From contig NZ_WQNI01000016.1 in assembly GCF_010993735.1 (NCBI RefSeq), positions 96,782 through 160,781 on the forward strand: a DNA stretch of 64,000 bases. The letters are read 5' to 3'. Positions 28,583 through 37,300 of this stretch are shown in pieces. Source of the stretch: Chelativorans alearensis (GTDB taxonomy: Bacteria > Pseudomonadota > Alphaproteobacteria > Rhizobiales > Rhizobiaceae). Position numbers and translations under genes: made by a program. The notes below the pieces were generated by a model. That model saw only the letters and a program-made list of their open reading frames with translations. It ran no database searches and had not been told where the DNA came from. The first letter of the stretch is position 1. Every line of letters begins with the position of its first letter.

Positions 28583-29194
28583 CTACTCCCCATTCACCAA
28601 CCCCAACACCAGCTGGTGCACGTTCCCGCCCTCGCTCATCTCCACCCGGTCGAACTCCCGGCTCCGCCGCCTCAGCTCCTCCGCCAGCGGCGGCAAGCGG
28701 CGCTGCAGTTCGGCGCGGGTCTTCGTGCAGTCGGGGTCGTCGGCCACAGTCAGCCCCACCGACAGGGCCTCGATCTTCTTCGTGATGTCGAGGATGATCT
28801 CGCCGTGCACCCGCTCGTGCTTCTCCACCCCGTCGATGAACCGCTCCCACAGCCGGCGCGTTGCGGCCGGCAGGTCGCCGGCCGGCTCCGGCAGGCGGTA
28901 GGTGATGACGAGGTTGGGCCTGGCGGCGGCGAGCACGCAGCCGCCGCCCTGCGGCCGGTAATCGCGCCGCCAGGTGAGCTTGTAGTCCGTATAGGCAATG
29001 GCGCGGCCGATACCCGCCTTCGGCCCGTTTTCGCCGATCGAGCGGTAGAGCGCGATGCCCGTCTTGCCGGAGATTGCGTAGGTCTCCACCCGCTCGACAG
29101 CCCGCCACCCGGGCTGCCCCGCCGCATCGAGCGGGGCCAGCAAGGGCGCGACCAGACAGGCCGCGCCCAGCACAATCCGCAAACCCGCCTTCAT
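28583..29194 (-). CDS. DUF922 predicted secreted Zn-dependent protease
   Basis: The 203-residue product has a signal peptide (MKAGLRIVLGAACLVAPLLA) and the DUF922 layout, with HERVH at residues 126-130 fitting the HExxH zinc-protease signature and a downstream Cys/Asp-rich stretch (DDPDCTKTRAEL). The family is described as predicted secreted metalloprotease; activity is unproven. I chose the ATG at 29194 behind GAGGAGCG. It begins 99 bp from the 144-residue membrane protein gene, in the same orientation, so the two may be co-transcribed. Confidence 0.8.
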   Translation of the reverse strand: MKAGLRIVLGAACLVAPLLAPLDAAGQPGWRAVERVETYAISGKTGIALYRSIGENGPKAGIGRAIAYTDYKLTWRRDYRPQGGGCVLAAARPNLVITYRLPEPAGDLPAATRRLWERFIDGVEKHERVHGEIILDITKKIEALSVGLTVADDPDCTKTRAELQRRLPPLAEELRRRSREFDRVEMSEGGNVHQLVLGLVNGE

Positions 29195-29292
29195 CGCGCT
29201 CCTCGTCGTCCGCTGCCGCGTCCGAACTGAAAAGGCCAAATTGCCGGCGGGTCAAGTGCGATCGGCCAGGGAGGCCGGGTGAGGCGCGGGCG

Positions 29293-29727
29293 TCAGCCGT
29301 CCACGGTCGCCTCGGCGGCTTCCGGTTCGGCCGCGACGGGGATCTGATCCATCGCCACCAGCCGGTCGGCGCAAAGATCGGCTGCGCCGGAGACCTGCTC
29401 TTTCAGGAGGTCGAGCGTTGCCCAGCCGCCCTCGTTGATGAAGTCGTCGCGCTGCCAGGAGCTTGCATCCTTCAGCGCCTGCAGGTTCTGCTGCGCATCG
29501 GGGGCGGCGACGAACCGGTCGACGCAAATGGAAGCCACAAGCGCTTCGCGCGCCTCTCGTCCGGCGCCGGCCGCCATCGATGCCGCCGTGCCGCCGGTTA
29601 CCCATCCTCCCGCGGTGAACCCGACGATCATCGTCAGCACGATCGAGGCCGCGCACGACCAGAGCCACATTGCCTTCGATGGACGGTATTCCTCCCAGCG
29701 TTGAAACAGGCTTTTGGATTCTGCCAT
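29293..29727 (-). CDS. Conserved hypothetical single-pass membrane protein
   Basis: The 144-residue protein has one transmembrane helix (about residues 21-43, WLWSCAASIVLTMIVGFTAG) after a short cytoplasmic start, and a soluble periplasmic domain with two conserved cysteines (in SICVDRF and DLCADRL) that could form a disulfide. It ends in an acidic tail. I do not recognise a named family. It is upstream of the DUF922 gene on the same strand. Confidence 0.65.
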   Translation of the reverse strand: MAESKSLFQRWEEYRPSKAMWLWSCAASIVLTMIVGFTAGGWVTGGTAASMAAGAGREAREALVASICVDRFVAAPDAQQNLQALKDASSWQRDDFINEGGWATLDLLKEQVSGAADLCADRLVAMDQIPVAAEPEAAEATVDG

Positions 29728-29880
29728 CGTTCTTCCTTTCGTTTGTCACGAAGCTTAACCGTTCGTAACAATTCGAGACTATAGCATCGCCCCCGCCCTG
29801 TGAACCGCCGCCGCCCGTTTTTCCGTCATCCCCACCCCACGCGCGCTGGAAAGGCGGCCGGCGCCCTTCACCTCAGCCGC

Positions 29881-30409
29881 GATGCCTTGCCCGCGCGGGG
29901 ATAAAATGTGGCGACAAAGAATCTTTCTTTCCCTCTAACCCATTGTTTTCGCTCACTGCAGAAAAATTTCTCCAACTTTTTCGCGGGAAAATACGCCCCC
30001 CTCCCCAGCCTGCCCTTAAAATCCTCCCCATCGCCCTTACGGGAACCGGGTCCGGACCGGGGATCAGGGAGGGCGGCGGAGACCTCCACCTGCGGGCTGC
30101 CGGTGCCCGGAGGCGAGAGGGCCCGCGACAGGCCGGCGGTGCCGGAGGCGCTACAGACAGCGTCGCCGGCATTGCGGAGAAGCCGCCAGGCTTCCCGTCC
30201 GCCCCGGCTCACCCCCAATCGGGTGCGGCCGGGAAGGGCGGGGGGCCGGGTGACCGGCCGACCGTCGGGACAGCCTCCGGCGGGGCGCGTTGGACGCGCC
30301 TAAAAAATAAATAGAGTGGCTCGGACAACGCGCCCCGCTTCCCAACCTCACCTCATGGTGAGCTTGTCGAACCAAATGGCCAGACGGTGAAAACCGGGCG
30401 TGGCGAGGA
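29881..30409. repeat. About 0.5-kb non-coding repeat, copy A
   Basis: This copy is matched, in reverse orientation, by copy B at 53592-54109 over nearly its whole length. Blocks of perfect identity include 30 bp (30116-30145 with 53850-53879) and a run through TTTCTCCAACTTTTTCGCG. It contains the palindrome GGTCCGGACC, a GGCGCGT...ACGCGCC hairpin near 30285-30299, and a 12-mer GAGCTTGTCGAA insert (30360-30371) absent from copy B. No gene fits. It lies directly 3' of the ABC ATPase gene. 29728-29880 just holds the upstream region of the 144-residue gene. Confidence 0.85.
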
Positions 30410-30421
30410 TGAAACGCGCCC

Positions 30422-31234
30422 CTACCTGCCCCTTGCCGCAAGCGGGATGCAGAAGGGCCGCCCCGTCTCCTCGTCTGAGAGCACGCGGCAGTGGATGCCG
30501 AACACCTCGGCGATGCTTTGCGCATGGAAGATGCGGGCAACCGGGCCGGCGGCGGCCACGCGGCCCTCCTTCAGGAAGACGATGTCGTCGGCAAAACGCG
30601 CAGCGAGGTTCAAATCATGCAGCACCACCACCACCGTCTTGCCCTCCTCGTGGCTCAACCGCCGCACCAGCGACAGCGTGTCGAGCGCGTGGGCGATGTC
30701 GAGGTGGTTTGTCGGCTCGTCGAGCAGGATCACCGGGGCCGCCTGGGCGATCACCATGGCAATCCACACGCGCTGCATCTGCCCGCCCGACAGCGTGCCG
30801 ATGGGGCGGTGGGCAAGGCCCGCAAGGTCCGTGGCGGCAAGGGCGGCCGCAACCGCCTGGCGGTCGGCCGTCCCCTTTCGCGCAAGCCCGCGGCGGTGGG
30901 CGTAGCGGCCGAGGTTGACGAGGTCGGCGACGGTCATCTCGTCCGGCGCGCTCGGGCTCTGGCTCAGCATGGCGATCTCGCGCGCCAGCGCCTTCGGCGC
31001 CCATCCGGCAAGAGGCTTGCCGTCGAGGAACACGCCCCCCTCGCGCAGCGGCAGCATGGCGCGCATGGCCTTGAGCACGGTCGACTTGCCGCAGCCGTTC
31101 GGCCCGCAGAGCGCGGTCACCCGGCCGCGGGCGATGGAAAGATCGAGATCGGAAAAGACCAGCCGCTCGTCATAGCCGGCGGCGGCGGCGCTGAGCTTAA
31201 GGGCCTCCTCGTTGCTGCGTGACCGGTCATGCAT
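30422..31234 (-). CDS. Iron-siderophore ABC transporter, ATP-binding protein (FecE/FhuC-like)
   Basis: The 270-residue ATPase has the Walker A loop CGPNGCGKST, the signature LSGGQMQRVW, the Walker B ILLDEPTNHLD and a switch histidine in LHDLN. The LSGGQMQRV and DEPTNHLDIAHA forms are typical of FecE/FhuC importers. The start ATG at 31234 overlaps the end of the permease gene by 8 bp. It completes a leftward permease-permease-ATPase operon whose binding protein is encoded divergently at 33363. It powers import of a ferric siderophore across the inner membrane; the exact ligand is unknown. Confidence 0.92.
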   Translation of the reverse strand: MHDRSRSNEEALKLSAAAAGYDERLVFSDLDLSIARGRVTALCGPNGCGKSTVLKAMRAMLPLREGGVFLDGKPLAGWAPKALAREIAMLSQSPSAPDEMTVADLVNLGRYAHRRGLARKGTADRQAVAAALAATDLAGLAHRPIGTLSGGQMQRVWIAMVIAQAAPVILLDEPTNHLDIAHALDTLSLVRRLSHEEGKTVVVVLHDLNLAARFADDIVFLKEGRVAAAGPVARIFHAQSIAEVFGIHCRVLSDEETGRPFCIPLAARGR

Positions 31235-32267
31235 GGGCGCGGCCCGTCCTGAAAAGGATGAAGAGGAAATAGGGAGCGCCGATGAGCGCGGTGGCCGCCC
31301 CCGTCGGCACCTCGAGCGGCGCGAAGGCGAGCCGCACGGCGATATCGGCCAGGACCACCATCGCCGCGCCGGCGAGCGCGCTGGCGGCGATCGCCGGCAG
31401 CGCGCGGGCGCCGATGAGAAGGCGCGCGGCATGGGGCGCCACCAGGCCGACGAAGCCGATGGCGCCGACGAAGGAGACGGCCGAGGCTGTCAGCACCACG
31501 GCAAGCGCCATCAAAAGCGCCTGCGTGCGCCTGACGGGCAGGCCCGAGGCCTCGGCGCTGTGGTCGTCGAGGAGGAGCTGGTCCATGCGGGCCGTGAGAA
31601 CGAGGAGCATGGGCAGGACGAGCGCCATCAGGCTTGTCAGCACCGCGACGTCGCTCCAGCGCGCCTCGTGGACGGAGCCGGCAAGCCAGATGGAGGCCTG
31701 GCTCGCCCGGTAGACCGGGCCGGCGATCATCAGAAGCGTCACGCCCGCCTTGGCAAGCGCGCCCAGCGCGAAGCCGTGCAGCACCAGGCCCACCGGGCCG
31801 CCGCCGGCGCCGCGCGCCAGGACGGCCACCAGCACGGCGAAGACGGCCGCCCCGCAGCTTGCCGCCACCGGCTGCCAGTAGATGCCGACGGTGAGCGCAT
31901 TGGCGGCATCGCTGAAAAGGAAGAGAAAGCCCACCGCGCCGAGCGCCGCGCCGTCGGAGATGCCGAGAACGGCGGGCGCGGCGAGCGGGTTGCGCGTGGC
32001 GCGCTGGAGGAGGAGGCCGGCGAGCGCCAGCGCCATGCCGGCAAGGGCGGAAAGCAGAACGCGCGGGGCCCTCAACCCCCAGACGATCAGCCGGTCCGTC
32101 TCCGCCCCCTGCCCCACCAGCGCCGGCAAAAGCCGGTCGAGCGGCATCGAGGAGCTGCCGAGCGCAATGCCGGTGACCGCCGCCGCGACAAGGAGCAGGA
32201 GAAGCGCCGCGAGCCTGCCCGCCCGGCCATGCGCCGGCGCGCGCGGTATCTCCGCCACCGCCGTCAT
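31227..32267 (-). CDS. Iron-siderophore ABC transporter permease 2 (FecCD family)
   Basis: The 346-residue integral membrane protein has the FecCD family marks: LRAPRVLLSALAGMALALAGLLLQ, the NPLAAPAVLGISDGAALG segment, and VSFVGAIGFVGLVAPHAARLLIG near the C-terminus. The ATG at 32267 overlaps the stop of permease 1 (ATGA), and its own end overlaps the ATPase start, so the three genes are coupled. Ten or so transmembrane helices are visible. Confidence 0.92.
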   Translation of the reverse strand: MTAVAEIPRAPAHGRAGRLAALLLLLVAAAVTGIALGSSSMPLDRLLPALVGQGAETDRLIVWGLRAPRVLLSALAGMALALAGLLLQRATRNPLAAPAVLGISDGAALGAVGFLFLFSDAANALTVGIYWQPVAASCGAAVFAVLVAVLARGAGGGPVGLVLHGFALGALAKAGVTLLMIAGPVYRASQASIWLAGSVHEARWSDVAVLTSLMALVLPMLLVLTARMDQLLLDDHSAEASGLPVRRTQALLMALAVVLTASAVSFVGAIGFVGLVAPHAARLLIGARALPAIAASALAGAAMVVLADIAVRLAFAPLEVPTGAATALIGAPYFLFILFRTGRAHA

Positions 32268-33247
32268 GCCGCCGCAAGCCGCGGCCGGCGGCGCAGCAGC
32301 GCCAAAAGCACGGGCACGCCGATGATGGCAAGCACGGAGCCGACCGGCACCTCTGTCGGATAGACGACAAAGCGCGAAAGAATATCCGCCAAAAGCGCCA
32401 GAGCAGCGCCGGCGAGCATCGAAATGGGGATCAGCGCCACATGCCCGCGCGCGCCCAAGCGCCGGGCCACATGCGGCGCGGCAAGGCCGACAAAGGCCAC
32501 CGGCCCGGCAATGGCAACGCAAACGCCCGCAAGAAGCGCCGCGCCTGCAACCGCCGTGCTGCGCGCCGCCGCCACCGGCAGGCCCAGCGCAGCCGCGGTG
32601 GCGTCGTCGGCGGTCAGAACGTCGAGAGACCGTGCAAAGAAGAGGCTGAGAAGGGCGATCGCGGAGATGACCGTAGCGGCCGGCACGACCGTCCACAATT
32701 CCCCATAGCCGAAGGAGCCGGAAAGCCAGAACAGAAGCTCCTCCATCGAGCGCTCCTGCGAGACAAGCACAATCTGCGTCCCCGACATCAAGAGCGCGGC
32801 GATGACGAAGCCCGCCAGGAGGAGATGCAGCGGCGCGGCACCGCCGCCGAGGCGCGCCACGCCGTAGACGGTTGCGGCGGCGAGCATGGCGCCGCCGCAG
32901 GCGGCAAGCATGACCGGCAGCATGAGCTGCTCGCCGGTGAACGTGACCAGAAGAACGGCGGCGAACGCCCCGCCCGCGTTCACGCCCATCAGCCCCGGCT
33001 CGGCCAGCACGTTGCGCGTCGCCGTCTGCATCAAGAGCCCTGACAGCGCCAACCCCGCCCCCACGGCGACGGCGATCAGCGTGCGCGGCAGGCGCAGCGT
33101 TGTGACGATCAGCGCCGCCTGGTCCGTTCCGCCCTGCGCCAGCGCACGCCACACCTCCCCCGGCGGCGTAAAGCGGACGCCAAGGTGCAGGCTGGCAAGG
33201 GCCAGAAGCGGCAGTGCGAGGAGGAGCGCGAGGGTCGAGCGTGTCAT
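32264..33247 (-). CDS. Iron-siderophore ABC transporter permease 1 (FecCD family)
   Basis: The 327-residue membrane protein shares the FecCD motifs: LRLPRTLIAVAVGAGLALSG, the NVLAEPGLMGVNAGGAF segment and AGPVAFVGLAAPHVARRLG. It is the first gene of the leftward importer operon; two TGA-N9-TCA iron boxes lie in the promoter region it shares with the divergent binding-protein gene. With permease 2 it forms the heterodimeric channel. Confidence 0.92.
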   Translation of the reverse strand: MTRSTLALLLALPLLALASLHLGVRFTPPGEVWRALAQGGTDQAALIVTTLRLPRTLIAVAVGAGLALSGLLMQTATRNVLAEPGLMGVNAGGAFAAVLLVTFTGEQLMLPVMLAACGGAMLAAATVYGVARLGGGAAPLHLLLAGFVIAALLMSGTQIVLVSQERSMEELLFWLSGSFGYGELWTVVPAATVISAIALLSLFFARSLDVLTADDATAAALGLPVAAARSTAVAGAALLAGVCVAIAGPVAFVGLAAPHVARRLGARGHVALIPISMLAGAALALLADILSRFVVYPTEVPVGSVLAIIGVPVLLALLRRRPRLAAA

Positions 33248-33279
33248 GGGTGGTCTCCGCCCCCGTCGTTTTCATAAGA

Positions 33280-33319
33280 TGATTTGCAAAGTCAACTTCT
33301 AACTTGACTCCGCCAGTCA
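33280..33319. promoter_or_regulatory. Two tandem RirA-type iron boxes (IRO, TGA-N9-TCA)
   Basis: TGATTTGCAAAGTCA (33280-33294) and TGACTCCGCCAGTCA (33305-33319) both fit the palindromic TGA-N9-TCA consensus of the iron-responsive operator bound by RirA in rhizobia. They lie 25 bp apart in the 115-bp gap between the divergent permease and binding-protein genes, so one regulator could repress both directions when iron is plentiful. Prediction from sequence only. Confidence 0.6.
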
Positions 33320-33362
33320 GTATTTGCATCACCGGCCGACCGTTCTCGAAGGGGAAGAAGCG

Positions 33363-34271
33363 ATGCACAAGCTGATGAAACTGGCACTGGCGGCGGTGGC
33401 CCTCCTGCTCGTCCCGGCCGCCGCGCAAGCGGCCGAGATAACCCACGCGATGGGAACGACAAAGGTGCCCGACGAGCCGAAGCGCATCGTCGTTTTGACC
33501 AACGAGGGAACCGAGGCGCTTCTTTCGCTCGACATCCAGCCGGTTGGCGCGGCCAATTCGTGGACGGGCGACCCATGGTATCCGCACATCGAGGAGCTGG
33601 TGGGGGACGCCGCGCCGGTGGGCAAGGAAAGCGCGGTCAACCTGGAGCTCGTGGCGGCGCTTCAGCCCGACCTCATCCTCGGCAACAAGATGCGCCACGA
33701 GGCGATCTACCCGCATCTTTCCGCCATCGCGCCGACCGTCTTCTCGGAGCGGCTGCGCGGCGACTGGCGCGAGAACTTCGTGCTTTACGCGGAGGCCGTC
33801 GGCAAGGCGGAGGAAGGCGCGCGGCAGCTCGAGGCCTTCGATGCCCATGTGGCCAACGTGCGCGAGAAGCTGGGCGAGAAGACGCAGGAGCGCATCAGCA
33901 TCGTGCGCATGATGGCGGGCCAGATCCGCATCTACCAGAAGGACAGCTTTTCAGGCTTCCTCCTCGATCAGATCGGCTTTCGCCGGCCGCCAAACCAGGA
34001 TGTCGATGAATTCGCGCTCCGCGTCGGCAAGGAGAGCATCCCCGACATGGAGGGCGACCGGCTGTTCCATTTCACCTATGAGACGGGCGACGGCGAAGGC
34101 GAGAAGGCGACGCGGGAGGTTCTGGGCGATCCGCTCTGGCAGAGCCTTGATGTGGTGAAGGCCGGCAAGGTGCACGCCGTTGACGACGTCATCTGGAATA
34201 CCGCCGGTGGGATCCTCGCTGCCCACCTCATGCTCGACGACATCGCCCGCATTTACGGTGTGGCGGATTGA
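33363..34271 (+). CDS. Iron-siderophore ABC transporter substrate-binding protein
   Basis: The 302-residue product is a periplasmic class III binding protein of the FecB/FhuD type. It has a Sec signal peptide (KLALAAVALLLVPAAAQA, cleavage before EITHAMG; no lipobox), the VPDEPKRIVVLTNEGTEALLSL start that lines the ligand cleft, and the long inter-lobe helix near residues 140-175. The start ATG at 33363 is preceded by GGGGAAG. It is divergent from the transport operon, sharing the iron boxes. No TonB-dependent receptor lies nearby. Confidence 0.9.
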   Translation: MHKLMKLALAAVALLLVPAAAQAAEITHAMGTTKVPDEPKRIVVLTNEGTEALLSLDIQPVGAANSWTGDPWYPHIEELVGDAAPVGKESAVNLELVAALQPDLILGNKMRHEAIYPHLSAIAPTVFSERLRGDWRENFVLYAEAVGKAEEGARQLEAFDAHVANVREKLGEKTQERISIVRMMAGQIRIYQKDSFSGFLLDQIGFRRPPNQDVDEFALRVGKESIPDMEGDRLFHFTYETGDGEGEKATREVLGDPLWQSLDVVKAGKVHAVDDVIWNTAGGILAAHLMLDDIARIYGVAD

Positions 34272-34279
34272 GGCTTTAT

Positions 34280-34368
34280 CTTCCCTCCCCACGAATGGGG
34301 AGGGAAGAAGGCGGCGCCGCCATCCCCCGCCCAGACCAGTTCATCGTTTCATGAAATCGATGAACTGG
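34280..34368. terminator. Hairpin terminator plus palindromic repeat at convergent junction
   Basis: CTTCCCTCCCC (34280-34290) and GGGGAGGGAAG (34297-34307) form an 11-bp stem 8 bases after the binding-protein stop. A second unit, CCAGTTCATCG (34336-34346) / CGATGAACTGG (34358-34368), with an inner TTTCATGAAA, belongs to a repeat seen again at 60966. It serves the convergent outer-membrane protein gene. Confidence 0.75.
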
Positions 34369-34385
34369 CCCAACTCATTGTCTTG

Positions 34386-37300
34386 TCAGAACTTGCCGAC
34401 GATGTTCAAGAACGGCCCGCGGTCGTCCAAGGTGAGGTCTCTTAGGTCGTCGGAGAAGCGGCCGAAATTATAGCCGGCGCCGACCTTGAAGTTGTTGCCG
34501 ACATGCCGGTAAAGGGCGGCAAGCAGGCCGTAGTCGACGGTCTCCACATCCGGCGTGAAGAAGGCACGGCCTTCCAGGAGTGCATCCCACTCCTTCACGA
34601 TGTGAAGATCGGTGCGCAATATGCCCAGATGTGCAATCGAATCCTGCCAGTCGTCGTCGAGCGTCTTGGAATCGCTGTTGCGATAGCGGATCTGGCCGAA
34701 GCGGGCGCCGTATTTGCCGCCGATCGACAGCCAGGGCAGAACGTCGTAAGTCACATCCGCCGAGACGATGTGACTGCGTTGCAGCGGCCCGTTGGTGGCA
34801 CTGCCGGACAGCAACGACGATATCTGGTCGTTGCCCGGCAGATCGTAGAGGAAGGTATAGCGGACCAACGCGTTGAGGCGGTCGTCGAGAGCCGGCCTGT
34901 AGGCATAACCGAGCGAGGCCTCCACGTAGTCACCGTCGTAGAAGACGCCGGCATCCGAGTCGGAGACCACCGCATCGACACTGGCAAGCAACCGGCCGCT
35001 CTCGTGATGGCTCCACGTGCCGCCGCTCGACAACAGGTAGGTGTTGCGGTCGCGCGTTTTGTCGTCGGAGCGCTCGAAGCGCGCTTCGCCGCGGATGCGG
35101 CCCTTCAAGCCCAACTCCTCGTCGTTGTACCCGGCGGCAAGCGAGACGGCATAGCGGTCGAAGTCGGAGCGCTCCTTCCCTGTGTTGGGGTCGAGGCGGT
35201 CGTCCATCACGCGGCCAACCTCGACGCCGCCATCCACGGTCCACATGGCGTCGGGCGTGTAGACCACACCGTAGGTCTGTGCCAGCGAACGGCGGCGACC
35301 GAACAGGTCGTAGTTGTTCTCCGCATAAGCGGAGGTGACGTCGTCAATGCGCTTGCGCACGCCGCCGACAATGGAGCCGCGATCCACGCCATCGAGCACG
35401 TCGCTGCGGGCGAGGTCGAAGGAGCGGTCCGGGTCGAGGCGGTAGCCGATGTAGTAGTGGTCCTCGACCGTCGGACTGTAGGTAAGGTTGGCAAGGCCGC
35501 CGAAGCCGCGGTTGCCGTGGGAGACCTCGCCTTCGACGCCGATCTTCTCGGTCAATCTGACCTGGGCGCCGAGGCCGTAACGGTCATTCTTGTAGATGTC
35601 GCCCTCACGCTCCACCGTCGATTGGGCGAAACCGTAATAAAGGTAGTCGGCGTTCTGGCGGTAATCGATGCGGACGCCGGCGTCCATGCGCTTGCCGTGA
35701 TACCCTCTCTTTCCCGACATGGCGGCCTGCGGCGAGTAAAGCTTGGTGTAGGAAACGCCGAAGGACGCCTTCCAGTAGTTGTCGAACTGCCAGCTTATTG
35801 TGAGGTCGCTGTCGCGCTTGTTTTGACCGCCATCGTCTTCCAGTTCGTCGTAGGAAGCACCGATATCGACGTCTCCCGTGATCGGCAGCGAGACGTGCCC
35901 GCCCCAGGTACGGCGGTCGTGCCTGATCTGCTCGGTGATGCTGGCGAAGTTGGCATCCTTGGATTCGTAGTAAGCGCCGACCTTGCCGCCGACGCCGAAG
36001 CGGTTGAAGTCCGCGAGATCGGCCTGGCCTTCCACCATCCATGCCCTGGCCGAACGGCCACCGGAAGCCGATCTGTCGTCGATGGTCAGACCGCCGTCGG
36101 TCGAATAGGTGGAACCGAAGCCAGGGCCTCTCGACTGTGCGATCTCGGCTTCCAGATAGGTCGTGTCGGAGCGGCGCAGCAGGAAATCGGCGCCGATGGC
36201 CTGCTGGTCGGCTTCGCCGGTCTTCTCGTTCATGCCGGTGACGCCGATGCGCAGCCGGTCGCCCAGCCAGCGCTGGACGCGGCCGCCGTATACATAGCCG
36301 TCCAGATCGCCGGCTTTCGGCTCGTATTCGTATTGAACGATGAGATACTGATTGCTCTCGCCGAGTGCGCCGTCGCGTACCGGGCCAAGGCCCAGCGCAC
36401 TTGAGGACAGGGGCCGCTTAAGGATGATGACGCCCTGCAGATAGTCGAAGGTGTAGTCCTCGCCATCCTTCAGAAAGCGCCGCTCTATGAGGCGGCCCGT
36501 CACCCCGTCACGCGTCTCCACCGAGACCGTTTCGGAGCCGATGGTGATGTCCTGCCGCTTGAGGAAATAGGCGGAGCCGCCGGTGCCCAGGAACTCGTCA
36601 CGCTGGGGCAGCGTGTCCGGCAAGGCGGCATAAAGGTCCACCCTGCCCTTGCGCTCGCCGAAGGAGGTCGTGCCCTGCGAGCGGTAAACGGCGTTGGCGC
36701 CGTAGAGCCCGCGGTCGGAGGAGAGGAACCGCGAACCCTCGATGCGGGTCTTGTAATTGCCCCACATGATGTGACTGTCGCCACGCTCCAGGCGCACATA
36801 GAACTTGCCCTGCGTGGGCGCATCCTCGACCGAGGTCGAATCGTCGCCGTAGACCGGGTAGTACTTGTCCGGGTCGATGCGGCGCAAAAGCTCCCGCGCG
36901 TCCTTGGCGTCCATGTGGTTGAACAGGCCCCTGATATCGTTTTCACCGGTGTCGGCGGCGGCAGTCAGAAGAAATTTTCCCTTGATCTTGCCCTTCAGAT
37001 AGAAGGCCAACCGACCCTTCTTGTAGTACTTGTCGTACTCGTCGGCGCGCACGTCCTCGATGCCGGGATCGCCGGTCCGCTTGCCGACGGTGAAATCGGC
37101 CAGAGCCACGTAGAACCACTCGCTGTCGGGGATGTTGACGTCCCGACTGAAATAGAGGCCGCCGGCCTTCATCGGGCCGTCGACGGCGATGTCCACCACA
37201 TGGTCGCCCGGCGGCAGGATGCGCTGGGTGACGAAGGCGCCCTTGGGATCGATCGGGACGGGCTCGTTGAAGACGTGTATGCCATAGCCCTCCGGCACGT

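Noticed and set aside
29881..30409. Small proteins encoded in repeat copies A and B
   Set aside because: Several short frames are open, but the same frames are not preserved between the copies, insertions shift them, and none resembles a protein family.
30422..31432. Longer ABC ATPase start at 31432
   Set aside because: The extra 66 residues overlap the permease gene out of frame and are Arg/Ser-rich; the ATG at 31234 gives a normal FecE length.
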